Assembly (NCBI GenBank): GCA_043798715.1
Contig: JAZDOK010000001.1
Coordinates: 1 to 64,000 of the forward strand
Length of the DNA stretch: 64,000 nucleotides
Source: JAZDOK01 sp043798715
GTDB lineage: Bacteria; Vulcanimicrobiota; JAZDOK01
Reading direction: 5' to 3'
A program made the translations under genes and the position numbers. The notes beneath the pieces were generated by a model. The model ran no database searches. It was given only the letters and a program-made list of their open reading frames with translations, and was not told the DNA's origin. Shown in pieces: positions 41,724 through 50,662 of this stretch; the stretch's first letter is position 1; every line of letters starts with the position of its first letter.

Positions 41724-43136
41724 TTACTGATCGCCGGCGGCTTTTTTCCCGATATGAAACCAGTAGAAAAACGGCAGACCTATCAGGATCAGGGCCAGCC
41801 CCTTGAGGGAATTGATGGGATCCCCCTGTAGAATGAAGACTACGAAGGCCAGGGCGATCAAAATATAGATGGCGGGAATCCAGGGGTAGCCGTGCGTTTT
41901 ATACGGGCGATGGAGGTCGGGCTGCTTCTTCCTCAGGATGAAGAGCCCAAATACGGTGAGGGCGTTGAAGAGGACGGAGGCAAAGGTCACATAAGTCAGA
42001 AGGTCGCTGTAGGTGCCGGTGAGAGTGAGCAGGCAGGCCCAAGCCCCCTGCCAGATCAGGGCGTTTACCGGCGTCCGGGATGTTGAGTGCAGGCGGGCAA
42101 GGGGCTTAAAGAAAAGTCCGTCCTTGGCCATGGCGAAATAGACCCGCGGACCGCCCAGGATAAGGCCGTTGTTGCATCCGAAGGTGGAGACGAGGATGGC
42201 GGCGGCGATGAAGATGAGGCCCGGCTCTCCGAAGATGATTTTGGCGGCGGCCGCCGCAATGCGGTTGTCCGGGATGGCGGCGGCGGCGGCGGCCGGGATG
42301 AGATAGAAATAGACGGCCGTGACCAGCGTGTAAATAAGCATCGTGACGAGCGCGCCCAGGATGAGTGCCCGGGGCAGGTTTTTAGGGGCTTCCTTTACCT
42401 CCTCGGCGGTGAAGGTGACGGTGTTCCAGGCATCATAGGCGAAGAGGGCCTTGGATAAGGCCACCGCCATCGCGGCAAAAAGGCCCATCTTGAGGCCGGC
42501 CGGAAGAACCGGTTGGAAAAAATTGGCGAAGTTGGTGAAGCTTCCCTTCCCTATGGTGAAGCCCAGTATGATTAGCAGGATGACCGCCAACACCTTGAGG
42601 AAGGTGAAGACGTTCTGCACCATGGCGCCGGTGTGTATGCCGAAGCAGTTGATGACGGAGAGTAAGATGATGCTGGCGATCCCCACCAGTTGGGCCGAAT
42701 TGAGGGCAAAAGTGTGTCCGCCCAGAGCGAGGCTGAAAAGGATTACATTTTCCGAGAGCGAGGGAATGAAGACTCCGAGGTACTTGGCAAAGGCGACCGC
42801 CACAGCGGCAATGAATCCCGTCTGAATCACGAAGAAGACCGTCCAACCGTAGAGGAAACCCAGCATGGGCGAGTAGGCCTCCCTGAGAAAGACGTACTGC
42901 CCCCCGGCCCTGGGCAGCATGGCGGAAAGCTCCCCGTAGCTCACAGCGCCAAAGAGGGTGAAGAGACCGGCCAGCAGCCAGAGGGAGAGGATGATCCCGG
43001 GGCTCTGTATTATCCCCGCCATGATGGAGGGAGCGATGAAGATGCCGGAGCCGATCATCGAGCCGACGACAATGGTGGTGGCGCTGGTGAGAGTCAGTCC
43101 CTTGAGAAGTCCGCTCTCGGAAGTATCATGTTTCAT
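41724..43136 (-). CDS. APC-family amino-acid permease
   Basis: 470 residues with about 12 membrane spans. The family opening TTIVVGSMIGSGIFIAPS (first span) and the motif FAYDAWNTVTFTAEEVKEAP (span 6, read as the usual YxGW..VT..AEE) are clear; FGCNNGLILGGPRVYFAMAKDG completes the pattern. APC members exchange or import amino acids. The neighbouring decarboxylase and PLP genes make an amino acid such as arginine or lysine conceivable, but they are on the other strand. Confidence 0.93.
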   Translation of the reverse strand: MKHDTSESGLLKGLTLTSATTIVVGSMIGSGIFIAPSIMAGIIQSPGIILSLWLLAGLFTLFGAVSYGELSAMLPRAGGQYVFLREAYSPMLGFLYGWTVFFVIQTGFIAAVAVAFAKYLGVFIPSLSENVILFSLALGGHTFALNSAQLVGIASIILLSVINCFGIHTGAMVQNVFTFLKVLAVILLIILGFTIGKGSFTNFANFFQPVLPAGLKMGLFAAMAVALSKALFAYDAWNTVTFTAEEVKEAPKNLPRALILGALVTMLIYTLVTAVYFYLIPAAAAAAIPDNRIAAAAAKIIFGEPGLIFIAAAILVSTFGCNNGLILGGPRVYFAMAKDGLFFKPLARLHSTSRTPVNALIWQGAWACLLTLTGTYSDLLTYVTFASVLFNALTVFGLFILRKKQPDLHRPYKTHGYPWIPAIYILIALAFVVFILQGDPINSLKGLALILIGLPFFYWFHIGKKAAGDQ

Positions 43137-43234
43137 CGTGTTTCCTCCGCTTAAAATCGCCCGTTTCCGCTACTGCGGCAAAGCGCTTCTGATTATTGGA
43201 AAGTATTAAACCGGGGCCCTTAAAATCCCTGTCT

Positions 43235-43248
43235 GATCACGTGTGATC
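43235..43248. promoter_or_regulatory. Palindrome, possible operator
   Basis: GATCAC-GT-GTGATC, a perfect 6-base inverted repeat in the divergent gap between the permease and the PLP operon. It is 51 bases from the -35 of the rightward promoter, and may bind a regulator of either side. Confidence 0.3.
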
Positions 43249-43298
43249 GTTTAAGCATTTTTAGATGGTAAAAAATTCAGGGCCCAAAGGGATGCCCC

Positions 43299-43327
43299 TT
43301 GTCAATGAAAAGGAAATACGCTATACT
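43299..43327 (+). promoter_or_regulatory. Promoter of the zinc-ribbon/pdxST operon
   Basis: TTGTCA (43299-43304), 17 bases, TATACT (43322-43327). Predicted transcription start near 43334, just 4 bases before the ATG at 43338. Confidence 0.7.
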
Positions 43328-43337
43328 TTATTTCGCT

Positions 43338-43484
43338 ATGAAATGCGCGCGATGTCATGGAATCTTGTTTCGAGACAGGATTTTCGACCTGCCTCGCCTT
43401 GTTGAAGAGTATTTCTGCCTCAACTGCGGGGAGCGTTTATGGATTCATCATACAGGCCTGGTGGAGTTTTTTTCACTTAATTAA
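43338..43484 (+). CDS. Small zinc-ribbon protein
   Basis: 48 residues: CARC near the start and CLNC some 25 residues later form a four-cysteine zinc knuckle (MKCARCHGILFRD...YFCLNCGERLW). Similar tiny ribbons occur widely as hypothetical proteins in Desulfobacterota and related phyla. The ATG lies about 4 bases after the predicted transcription start, so the message may be leaderless; the longer frame from 43299 would overlap the promoter. It precedes pdxS by 14 bases. Confidence 0.6.
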   Translation: MKCARCHGILFRDRIFDLPRLVEEYFCLNCGERLWIHHTGLVEFFSLN

Positions 43485-43498
43485 CTGGAGGGAATGTC

Positions 43499-44392
43499 AT
43501 GGCTGCAAGAAAGGAACATGGAACGGAAACGGTCAAGCGGGGCATGGCCCGAATGCAAAAAGGCGGGGTGATCATGGACGTGACCACTCCGGAGCAGGCC
43601 ATTATCGCTCAAACGGCCGGAGCGGTGGCCGTGATGGCCCTTGAGCGGGTCCCGGCCGACATCCGCGCCGAAGGTGGCGTGGCCCGCATGGCCGATCCCG
43701 AAAAAATACGGAGAATCATGGACGCTGTAACCATCCCGGTCATGGCCAAGTGCCGGATCGGGCACTTCGTGGAAGCCCAAATTATCGAAGCGCTGGGTGT
43801 GGATTACATTGACGAGAGCGAGGTGCTCACCCCGGCGGATGAGGAAAACCACGTCTGGAAGCACGCCTTCAAGGTCCCCTTCGTCTGCGGGGCCCGGGAT
43901 CTCGGAGAGGCCCTCCGCCGCATCGGGGAAGGCGCCTCCATGATCCGCACCAAGGGGGAGGCCGGAACCGGCAACGTCGTAGAGGCGGTGCGCCACATGC
44001 GCAAGATCATGGGGCAGATCCGCCATCTTATAAACCTGGGCGAAGACGAAGTCATGGCTTTCGCCCGCGATCTCAAGGCGCCGATGGAGCTCGTTCTTGA
44101 GGTAAAAAAACTGGGCCGCCTCCCGGTGGTTAATTTCGCCGCCGGCGGCATCGCCACCCCGGCGGACGCCGCCCTCATGATGCAGCTCGGAGCCGACGGC
44201 ATCTTCGTGGGCTCGGGCGTCTTCAAGTCAGACGACGCGCCCCGACGGGCCAAGGCCATCGTGGACGCCACCACTTACTATGACAAACCCGAAATACTGG
44301 CCGATATATCAGCCGGCATCGGGGAGCCGATGAAAGGCATAGACATTCGCTCTCTCGACGAAAAACAGCTTCTCCAGGTGCGGGGCTGGTAG
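43499..44392 (+). CDS. pdxS: Pyridoxal 5'-phosphate synthase, synthase subunit
   Basis: 297 residues, full length. The first catalytic Lys is in VMAKCRIGH, the second in MIRTKGEAGTGN; GGIATPADAALMMQLGADG is the phosphate-binding loop. PdxS makes PLP from ribose 5-phosphate, glyceraldehyde 3-phosphate and ammonia from PdxT. The start follows GGAGGG. pdxT follows after one base. Confidence 0.98.
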   Translation: MAARKEHGTETVKRGMARMQKGGVIMDVTTPEQAIIAQTAGAVAVMALERVPADIRAEGGVARMADPEKIRRIMDAVTIPVMAKCRIGHFVEAQIIEALGVDYIDESEVLTPADEENHVWKHAFKVPFVCGARDLGEALRRIGEGASMIRTKGEAGTGNVVEAVRHMRKIMGQIRHLINLGEDEVMAFARDLKAPMELVLEVKKLGRLPVVNFAAGGIATPADAALMMQLGADGIFVGSGVFKSDDAPRRAKAIVDATTYYDKPEILADISAGIGEPMKGIDIRSLDEKQLLQVRGW

Positions 44393-44393
44393 C

Positions 44394-45008
44394 ATGCTAA
44401 TCGGGGTCCTGGCCCTCCAGGGGGCCGTAAGCGAACACCTGGAAATGCTGCGCCGCCTGGGATGCGAAGCTCTTCCCGTGCGAGACAGAGAGACGCTGTC
44501 TTCCGTATCCGGCCTCATCCTTCCCGGCGGGGAATCCACCACCGTGGGTATGCTTCTCAACCGCTGGGAACTCCTCGACAGCTTAAGGGCCCGGGCACAT
44601 GGAGGAATGCCTGTCTTCGGAACCTGCACCGGAATGATTATCCTGGCCAGGGAGATCCTGGACGGCCTCTCAAACCAACCGGTGCTGGGCCTCATGGACA
44701 TTTCCGTTCGCAGAAACGCCTTCGGCCGTCAGCAGGAGAGTTTCGAGGCACCCATACAAATGGGCGCACTCGGCAAGACGCCCTTCCCCGGGGTCTTTAT
44801 CCGGGCTCCCTACATCGAAAAGACGGGAAAAAAAGTTGAAATCCTGGCCGCTTACGAAGAGAAGATCGTCGCCGCCAGGGAGAAGAACTTTTTAGTCTCC
44901 GCCTTCCACCCTGAATTGACGGCAGATTGCCGACTCCACGACTACTTCATAAGTATGTGCGCTCAAGAACCAGCAGCAAAAAAGGAGATGAGCATATGCC
45001 GGTCGTGA
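44394..45008 (+). CDS. pdxT: Pyridoxal 5'-phosphate synthase, glutaminase subunit
   Basis: 204 residues. Class I glutaminase: the nucleophile Cys is in FGTCTGMI and the His-Glu pair in AFHPELT; LPGGESTT is the oxyanion strand. It releases ammonia from glutamine and feeds it to PdxS. The end overlaps the next gene by 13 bases. Confidence 0.97.
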   Translation: MLIGVLALQGAVSEHLEMLRRLGCEALPVRDRETLSSVSGLILPGGESTTVGMLLNRWELLDSLRARAHGGMPVFGTCTGMIILAREILDGLSNQPVLGLMDISVRRNAFGRQQESFEAPIQMGALGKTPFPGVFIRAPYIEKTGKKVEILAAYEEKIVAAREKNFLVSAFHPELTADCRLHDYFISMCAQEPAAKKEMSICRS

Positions 45009-45415
45009 GTTTGAGGCTGGATTTTTCCACCCAGGGCCGGAGTGAAGTCATAGACATCACCGAGCAGGTGGCCGAAGGCGTTATGCAATCCGGTATCGCC
45101 AACGGCGTCGTCACGATCTTTATCCCGGGCTCAACCGCCGCCTTGACGACGGTCGAGTTTGAAGGAGGGCTGATAGAAGACTTCCAGGTACTCTGGGAAC
45201 TTCTCATCCCCCAGGATCGGGAATACGGACACAATGAAAAGTGGCATGACGGAAACGCCCACTCCCATCTCAGGGCCTCTCTTCTGGGCCCATCCCTCTC
45301 AGTCCCGTTCAACGACCGGCGGCTCAACCTGGGCACATGGCAGCAGATCGTCCTCGTGGACTTCGACAACCGCCCCCGCTCAAGAAAGGTGATCTGCCAG
45401 ATCATCGGCGAATAA
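44996..45415 (+). CDS. YjbQ/UPF0047-family protein
   Basis: 139 residues from ATG 44996 (AAAGGAG upstream). GHNEKWHDGNAHSHLRASLL holds the conserved His cluster, followed by LNLGTWQQIVLVDFD, both hallmarks of the UPF0047/YjbQ family. Some members can supply a weak thiamine-phosphate-synthase activity; the main role is unsettled. It is coupled to pdxT by overlap, so it may relate to cofactor phosphates. Confidence 0.93.
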   Translation: MPVVSLRLDFSTQGRSEVIDITEQVAEGVMQSGIANGVVTIFIPGSTAALTTVEFEGGLIEDFQVLWELLIPQDREYGHNEKWHDGNAHSHLRASLLGPSLSVPFNDRRLNLGTWQQIVLVDFDNRPRSRKVICQIIGE

Positions 45416-45464
45416 TCACCCTGATCACCAATTTTGGAAAGCCGGCGCAGGAAGGAACAGCATA

Positions 45465-46952
45465 TTGAAGAGGGACCAAGACAGGACTCCCTACCTGGAT
45501 GCCATTTTGAAATACGTAAAGGACGGGACGCTCACTTTTCACTGTCCGGGACACCAGCAGGGCAAGGGCGCCCATAAGCGCCTCCGCGACCTCATCGGGA
45601 AGAGCGCCCTTCAGGCCGATATCACCCAGGTACTCGGGCTGGATGACATTCACCAGCCCTTCGGCCCGGTGCTGGAAGCCCAGGAACTGGCGGCCAGGGC
45701 CTACGGGGCCGATTATACGCACTTTCTGATCAATGGCTCCTCCTCCGGAAACCAGGCCATGATCATGGCGGCCTGCAACCCGGGCGAAGAGATTATCATT
45801 CCCAGGAACGCCCACAAATCAACGATCTCGGCCCTGATCTTAAGCGGCGCCATCCCCGCGTACGTCATGCCTGAATTCGATTACCTCATGCACGTGGATC
45901 ACTCCGTCACTCTGGAGAGCGTTAAAAAATCTCTTTTGGAGCACCCCGCCGCCAGGGCGGTCCTCCTTGTCAGTCCCACCTACTATGGTTTTTCAGCCGA
46001 TCTCGAGCGTATCGAAAAACTGGTGCACGGTCTCGGCAAGATGCTCCTGGTGGATGAGGCCTGGGGCCCGCACCTTCACTTTCACCCCGACCTCCCGCTT
46101 TCCGCCACGGCGGCCGGCGCCGACCTCTGCGTCAACTCCACTCACAAGATCATCGGGGGCCTATCCCAGACCTCGATGCTGCATCAGAGTGGAAACCGCG
46201 TTGACCGGGGCCGCCTCCAGAGCGTGCTTCGCATCTTCCTCAGTACCAGCCCCAATTCGCTCCTCATCGCCTCCATGGACGTGGCCCGGATGCAGATGGC
46301 GACGGAGGGGAAAAAACTTCTCAGCCGGGCCATCCGCCTGGGGAATTATCTGCGCGAGAAGATCAATGCCATCCCCGGCTTCCGCTGCTACGGGGAGGAG
46401 ATCGTCGGAAAGCCCGGCGCCTTCGATATGGATCCGACGAGAATCACCTTCACGGCGAGAGAGTTGGGCCTGACCGGCTATGAAATCGAACGCCACCTTC
46501 GCTACCGGCACAATATTCAGATTGAGATGGCCGAACTTTTCAATATCGTCGTCCTGATCACGATCGGACACTCCCGGAAGGACGTGGACACCTTGGTGGC
46601 GGCTCTCCGATCCATCTCGCGGGAATACCAAAAGCAGGCTCCCCTCCCCTCCCCATCCATTTTCTTCGACCGCAGGCGGGGAAGACCCGTGGAACTTCCC
46701 GACTGGCCCCCCCAGCGCCTGGCCCCGCGCGAGGCCTTCACGGCCGGGTTTGCGACTATCCCGCTTAAAAGCTCCGCCGGACGGATCTGCACGGAGCTGG
46801 TGACCCCTTATCCTCCGGGCATTCCGATTCTATGCCCCGGAGAGGAAATCACTCAGGATATCATAGACTACCTCGACGTCGAGATGGCGGCGGGAGTCCA
46901 CATCCAGGGTCCGGTCGATCCGCTCCTGGAAACAATACGGGTGGTGAAATAA
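45465..46952 (+). CDS. Orn/Lys/Arg decarboxylase family protein (SpeA/YaaO type)
   Basis: 495 residues, TTG start with AGGAAGGAA upstream. The fold-type I PLP site is visible: CPGHQQGKGAH early on, DEAWGPHLHFHP (the Asp that binds the pyridine N) and the PLP Lys in STHKIIGGLSQTS. It decarboxylates arginine, lysine or ornithine to a polyamine precursor. In Bacillus the same gene (yaaO) stands just before tmk and holB; here an R3H ATPase gene is inserted between. Its PLP can come from the pdxST genes upstream. Confidence 0.93.
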   Translation: MKRDQDRTPYLDAILKYVKDGTLTFHCPGHQQGKGAHKRLRDLIGKSALQADITQVLGLDDIHQPFGPVLEAQELAARAYGADYTHFLINGSSSGNQAMIMAACNPGEEIIIPRNAHKSTISALILSGAIPAYVMPEFDYLMHVDHSVTLESVKKSLLEHPAARAVLLVSPTYYGFSADLERIEKLVHGLGKMLLVDEAWGPHLHFHPDLPLSATAAGADLCVNSTHKIIGGLSQTSMLHQSGNRVDRGRLQSVLRIFLSTSPNSLLIASMDVARMQMATEGKKLLSRAIRLGNYLREKINAIPGFRCYGEEIVGKPGAFDMDPTRITFTARELGLTGYEIERHLRYRHNIQIEMAELFNIVVLITIGHSRKDVDTLVAALRSISREYQKQAPLPSPSIFFDRRRGRPVELPDWPPQRLAPREAFTAGFATIPLKSSAGRICTELVTPYPPGIPILCPGEEITQDIIDYLDVEMAAGVHIQGPVDPLLETIRVVK

Positions 46953-46957
46953 AAAAG

Positions 46958-48502
46958 ATGGTGACAGAGTTCAAGGATGAAAGCATCCAGATCACCGACG
47001 ATCTGGACTCCCTTATACACATTCTTCCCCCGGGCATCAAGGGTCGCCTCGAAAGCCTGCCGTCCCTGGAGAACCTTCTTGAGATAGTGATGGACCTAGG
47101 CAGAAAACCCGAAGCCCGCTTCCCCGAGCAGATACACCTCCTTGGGGAGGAAACGGTCACGCGGGACGAGCTGGATTATGCGGTCTCAAGGGTCAGCGTC
47201 TTCGGAAAGGACAACCGGGCCGGAATCGAGCGGACCCTCCACCGCATCTCGGCCATCCGCAACCGGACAGGCCTGATCGTTGGACTCACCTGCCGGGTGG
47301 GCCGCGCCGTGTACGGCACCATCGCCATCATCCGCGACATCATCGAAAGCGGAAAAAGCATCCTCCTGCTGGGACGTCCCGGCGTGGGCAAGACCACCAT
47401 GCTCCGGGAAGTCGCCCGTGTTCTCTCTGACGAGTTCCACAAGCGGGTCATCATCGTGGACACCTCCAATGAAATCGCCGGGGACGGGGACATCCCCCAC
47501 CCCGCGATCGGCGGGGCCCGCCGGATGCAGGTCCCTGTTCCCGAACAGCAGCACGCCGTCATGATCGAGGCCGTGGAAAACCACATGCCGGAAGTCATCG
47601 TGGTGGACGAAATCGGAATCGAGGAAGAGGCTTATGCAGCCCGTACCATCGCCGAGCGCGGCGTGCAGCTCGTGGCCACCGCCCACGGGAACACACTTGA
47701 GAACCTCCTTATGAACCCCACCCTGTCCGACCTGGTGGGCGGCATTCAGGCGGTCACCCTCGGAGACGAGGAGGCCCGCCGGAGAAAGTCCCAGAAGACC
47801 GTCCTGGAGCGGAAGGCGCCCCCCACCTTCGAGGTGGTCATAGAAATACACTCGGTCGGCAACCTGGTCCTGCACCAGAACGTGGCGGAAGTGGTCGATC
47901 TGATTCTCAGGGGACTTCCTCCCATGCCTGAAATACGCGTCCGCGATGACTCGGGACGCATGGAGGTTCTCCAGACCTCCAACATCGAAGAAGTAAAAGT
48001 CATGGCCGGGCAGATAAACGGCTTTCACCGTCCGGGCGAAAAATATTCCGGCATCGTCAGAATTTATCCCTACGCCGTCAGCCGCAACCGCCTGGAAAAA
48101 TCCATCCGGGAACTGGGCGTCCCGGCGAGAATCGTGAGAAACCTGGAAGAGGCCGACGTCATCCTGGCCGTCAAGGGGCACGACCGGAGAGCCGCCTTGA
48201 AGCTCAAGGAAACCGGAACCGCCACCATCCGGGACATAAAGAGCAACACGGAAAAACAGATTCGTGCCTTCCTGCAGGAACTCTTTGACCTGCCCTCCGG
48301 CGACATCGAGGAGGCGGCCATCAAAGAAACGGAAGAGGCCATCCGCGAAGTGCTCCGCACCTCGCAGGCCCGCGAGATCTCCCCGCAGAATTCATACATC
48401 AGGAGTCTGCAGCACAAGCTGGTGGAATCTCACCACCTGTGCTCCCGCTCCACCGGCGAGGAGCCTAACCGGAGACTGAGGATTTATTTAAATAATGAGT
48501 AA
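46958..48502 (+). CDS. AAA ATPase with R3H domain (Ycf45-like)
   Basis: 514 residues from ATG 46958, which follows the decarboxylase stop by 5 bases; the longer frame would overlap that gene. The ATPase core has Walker A GRPGVGKTTM (near 146), DTSNEIAGDGDIPHP and Walker B VIVVDEIG, close to the SpoIIIAA/Ycf45 group. The C-terminal tail has R-x3-H (RSLQH) and EEPNRRLRIY, an R3H single-strand nucleic acid-binding module. The biological task is not known. It overlaps tmk by 8 bases. Confidence 0.92.
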   Translation: MVTEFKDESIQITDDLDSLIHILPPGIKGRLESLPSLENLLEIVMDLGRKPEARFPEQIHLLGEETVTRDELDYAVSRVSVFGKDNRAGIERTLHRISAIRNRTGLIVGLTCRVGRAVYGTIAIIRDIIESGKSILLLGRPGVGKTTMLREVARVLSDEFHKRVIIVDTSNEIAGDGDIPHPAIGGARRMQVPVPEQQHAVMIEAVENHMPEVIVVDEIGIEEEAYAARTIAERGVQLVATAHGNTLENLLMNPTLSDLVGGIQAVTLGDEEARRRKSQKTVLERKAPPTFEVVIEIHSVGNLVLHQNVAEVVDLILRGLPPMPEIRVRDDSGRMEVLQTSNIEEVKVMAGQINGFHRPGEKYSGIVRIYPYAVSRNRLEKSIRELGVPARIVRNLEEADVILAVKGHDRRAALKLKETGTATIRDIKSNTEKQIRAFLQELFDLPSGDIEEAAIKETEEAIREVLRTSQAREISPQNSYIRSLQHKLVESHHLCSRSTGEEPNRRLRIYLNNE

Positions 48503-49178
48503 AGAAGCCATAATTCAGAAGCCAGAAGCCAGAAGTCCCGGCAGAGGGCTGTTCATCACTTTAGAGGGGGTCGAAGGATGCGGCAAGACGACCCAGGCCG
48601 CCAGGCTGAAAAGGTATCTTGAAGAACGGAATATTCCCGTCCTCTTGACCCGGGAGCCGGGGGGGACGGCGGTTGGGGAAAAAATAAGGAAGATTCTCAT
48701 AGACCCTGAAAACAAGGATCTCCTGCCCCTGACGGAGGTACTTCTTTTTTCCGCCGCCCGCCACCAGCACGTCATGGAGGTTATTCGTCCCGCCCTCGAG
48801 AGGGGATTTGTCGTCCTCAGTGATCGTTTTTATGACGCCACCCTCGCCTACCAGGGATTCGGCCGCGGCATCGAGAAGACGACTCTGAAAGCACTGACCC
48901 GCCTGGCCACCGGCGGATTAAAGCCCGATCTCACGCTCATTCTGGATCTTGATCCGCAAGAGGGCTTTAAACGCCTCTTGAAAAGCCGGCCGTTTGCTGA
49001 TAGAATTGAGAAGGAAACTTTGGAATTTTTCCTCCGGGTGCGGGAGGGCTACCTGGCCATCGCCTCCCGGGAAAAGAAGCGTTGCAGGGTTTTTGACGCG
49101 TCTGCGGAAGAAGAGACCCTTCACCGGAAGATCGCCGGGGTCGTGATGAGCCGGTGGAGCCGGCTTAAGAAAGGATGA
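48495..49178 (+). CDS. tmk: Thymidylate kinase
   Basis: 227 residues. P-loop EGVEGCGKTTQ (near 24), DR(F)Y in LSDRFYDATLAYQG and LIDR-like LILDLDPQEG. It turns dTMP into dTDP. The first 16 residues (QKPEARSPGRG) are coded by a tandem cagaagc repeat (48515-48536) and have no counterpart in ordinary Tmk, which starts at the FITLEG strand. Hence the start may be wrong or the gene has gained a repeat-coded tail. It overlaps the R3H gene. Confidence 0.95.
   Translation: MSKEAIIQKPEARSPGRGLFITLEGVEGCGKTTQAARLKRYLEERNIPVLLTREPGGTAVGEKIRKILIDPENKDLLPLTEVLLFSAARHQHVMEVIRPALERGFVVLSDRFYDATLAYQGFGRGIEKTTLKALTRLATGGLKPDLTLILDLDPQEGFKRLLKSRPFADRIEKETLEFFLRVREGYLAIASREKKRCRVFDASAEEETLHRKIAGVVMSRWSRLKKG
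48515..48536. repeat. Degenerate tandem cagaagc repeat at the tmk start
   Basis: Three cagaagc-type units in a row. They code the extra N-terminal residues of Tmk. Such repeats usually lie between genes in this type of genome. Confidence 0.6.
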
Positions 49179-49188
49179 CTGAGAGCCC

Positions 49189-49515
49189 ATGGACGAGACG
49201 GGAAACAGGAAAAGAAAATTCAAGAGAGACTTTTCGGCTCGCGAGTGCAAGCCTTTTAATTTTCACTTGCTGACCGGGGAGCGGAGCGGCAGGAAATCCC
49301 CGCTTAAGCTTTCCGCCGTATTGGAGAGCCTGGAAAAAACACTTTTAAAGTCCATCCTCTCCCTCCCCCCCGAGGAGCAGTTGGAATCGCTCAATTTCGT
49401 GCGCACCTTTGAAGGTAAGGATCGCTATGTAATCAGTATCTGGTACGCCGAAATGAAAGGAAACACGAGCTACTCCTCCATGCTTATAAGGGCCTGCGGA
49501 ATCCGCAAGAATTAA
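49189..49515 (+). CDS. Unknown protein in the tmk-holB interval
   Basis: 108 residues, directly between tmk and holB (TAA ends one base before the holB ATG). The basic N-terminus (RKRKFKRDF) and a helical middle (LESLEKTLLKSILSLPPEEQ) are followed by VRTFEGKDRYVISIWYAEMKG. It occupies the place where Bacillus has yaaQ-yaaR, but I see no clear DUF327 (YaaR) pattern. Function unknown; the position suggests a link to replication or cell-cycle genes. Confidence 0.7.
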   Translation: MDETGNRKRKFKRDFSARECKPFNFHLLTGERSGRKSPLKLSAVLESLEKTLLKSILSLPPEEQLESLNFVRTFEGKDRYVISIWYAEMKGNTSYSSMLIRACGIRKN

Positions 49516-50655
49516 ATGATCCATCTATTGGGGCAGGAAAAAGTCCTGCAGCTCCTACAGCGCTTTATCTTGCGGGACGAGCTTCCCCAATCCCTCCTCT
49601 TTACCGGCCCCGAGGGCGTCGGCAGAAAAACAGCGGCCCTCTGGTTCGCCAAGGCGCTCAACTGCCCCTCTCTTTCCAGTGAGGGATCGCCCTGCGGGCA
49701 CTGCCTCTCCTGCGATAAAATCGCCCGGGGTATTCACCCCGACGTCCGCCCGATCGAGCCAATGAACGATAAGCTGCGCCGGGAACTTCAAGGAAAAACT
49801 GATAATGAGAAACAATCATCGAATATTAAATCCATAAAGATCGATGATATTCGGCATCTTCAACAAGAATTTTTCCGAAAACCTCTCGAAGGGCGGCGCA
49901 AGGTTTACATTGTTACTGATGCCATGAAAATGCACAGCGAAGCGGCCAGCAGTTTTCTGAAGATACTTGAAGAGCCCCCACCCAACGTGACTTTCATCCT
50001 GGTTGCGGAATCTCCCTCAGCCCTCCTGCCCACGATCGTCTCGCGGTGCCAGCTAGTGATGTTTTCCCTGCTCCCCAAAGACCTCATCGTGCACCATCTC
50101 ATGGAGAAGTTCGGCATTTCTCCCGAAAAAGCCGCGAAGGTCGCCTCCATCTCCGAGGGCAGCCTGGGAAATGCCATAAAGCTCCTTGAAAACGATAAAA
50201 AATGGGACCTGCGGGAGGAAGCTCTGAACTTTGCCGACAAAATCCCCTCCACTTCTCTTTTCGAGATGATCGAATCAACCTCCCGCTGGGCGCCTGAGGC
50301 CAAAAAGAAGAGACTGAACGGCACAGTAGAACCGGCCTCCCGTTTGGCTGAAGAAGAGAGCCCCGAGGAAGAAAAAAACGAGACTCTCCTTGCCTTCCTG
50401 GAACATCTGGTGAGTTGGTTTAGAGATGTCCTCATACTGGAGGAGGGGGCTCCGGAAAGCCTGCTCATCAACCAGGATCGATTGCCGATCCTGATGAAGT
50501 GGCGCGGGATTCTTAACCGGAACCTCCTCCAGGAGATCATTTATCTTCTTCTCGAGTCCGCCAGGCAAATCAACAGAAATGCCAACGGCCGTCTCGTCCT
50601 TCAGAACGTTTTTGTCCAGATGAATAACAAACTCCGGATCCTTGAAGAAATGTGA
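49516..50655 (+). CDS. holB: DNA polymerase III delta-prime subunit
   Basis: 379 residues. Degenerate P-loop GPEGVGRKTAALWFAKAL near residue 30, a zinc motif C-x9-C-x2-C-x2-C (CPSLSSEGSPCGHCLSC) and the sensor FLKILEEPPPN typical of HolB/DnaX clamp-loader parts. It helps load the sliding clamp. The start is at the stop of the previous gene (TAAATG). Confidence 0.95.
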   Translation: MIHLLGQEKVLQLLQRFILRDELPQSLLFTGPEGVGRKTAALWFAKALNCPSLSSEGSPCGHCLSCDKIARGIHPDVRPIEPMNDKLRRELQGKTDNEKQSSNIKSIKIDDIRHLQQEFFRKPLEGRRKVYIVTDAMKMHSEAASSFLKILEEPPPNVTFILVAESPSALLPTIVSRCQLVMFSLLPKDLIVHHLMEKFGISPEKAAKVASISEGSLGNAIKLLENDKKWDLREEALNFADKIPSTSLFEMIESTSRWAPEAKKKRLNGTVEPASRLAEEESPEEEKNETLLAFLEHLVSWFRDVLILEEGAPESLLINQDRLPILMKWRGILNRNLLQEIIYLLLESARQINRNANGRLVLQNVFVQMNNKLRILEEM

Positions 50656-50662
50656 GGAAACC

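Noticed and set aside
43299..43337. Longer N-terminus of the zinc-ribbon protein
   Set aside because: The region holds the -35/-10 promoter, so it is not transcribed as coding sequence from there.
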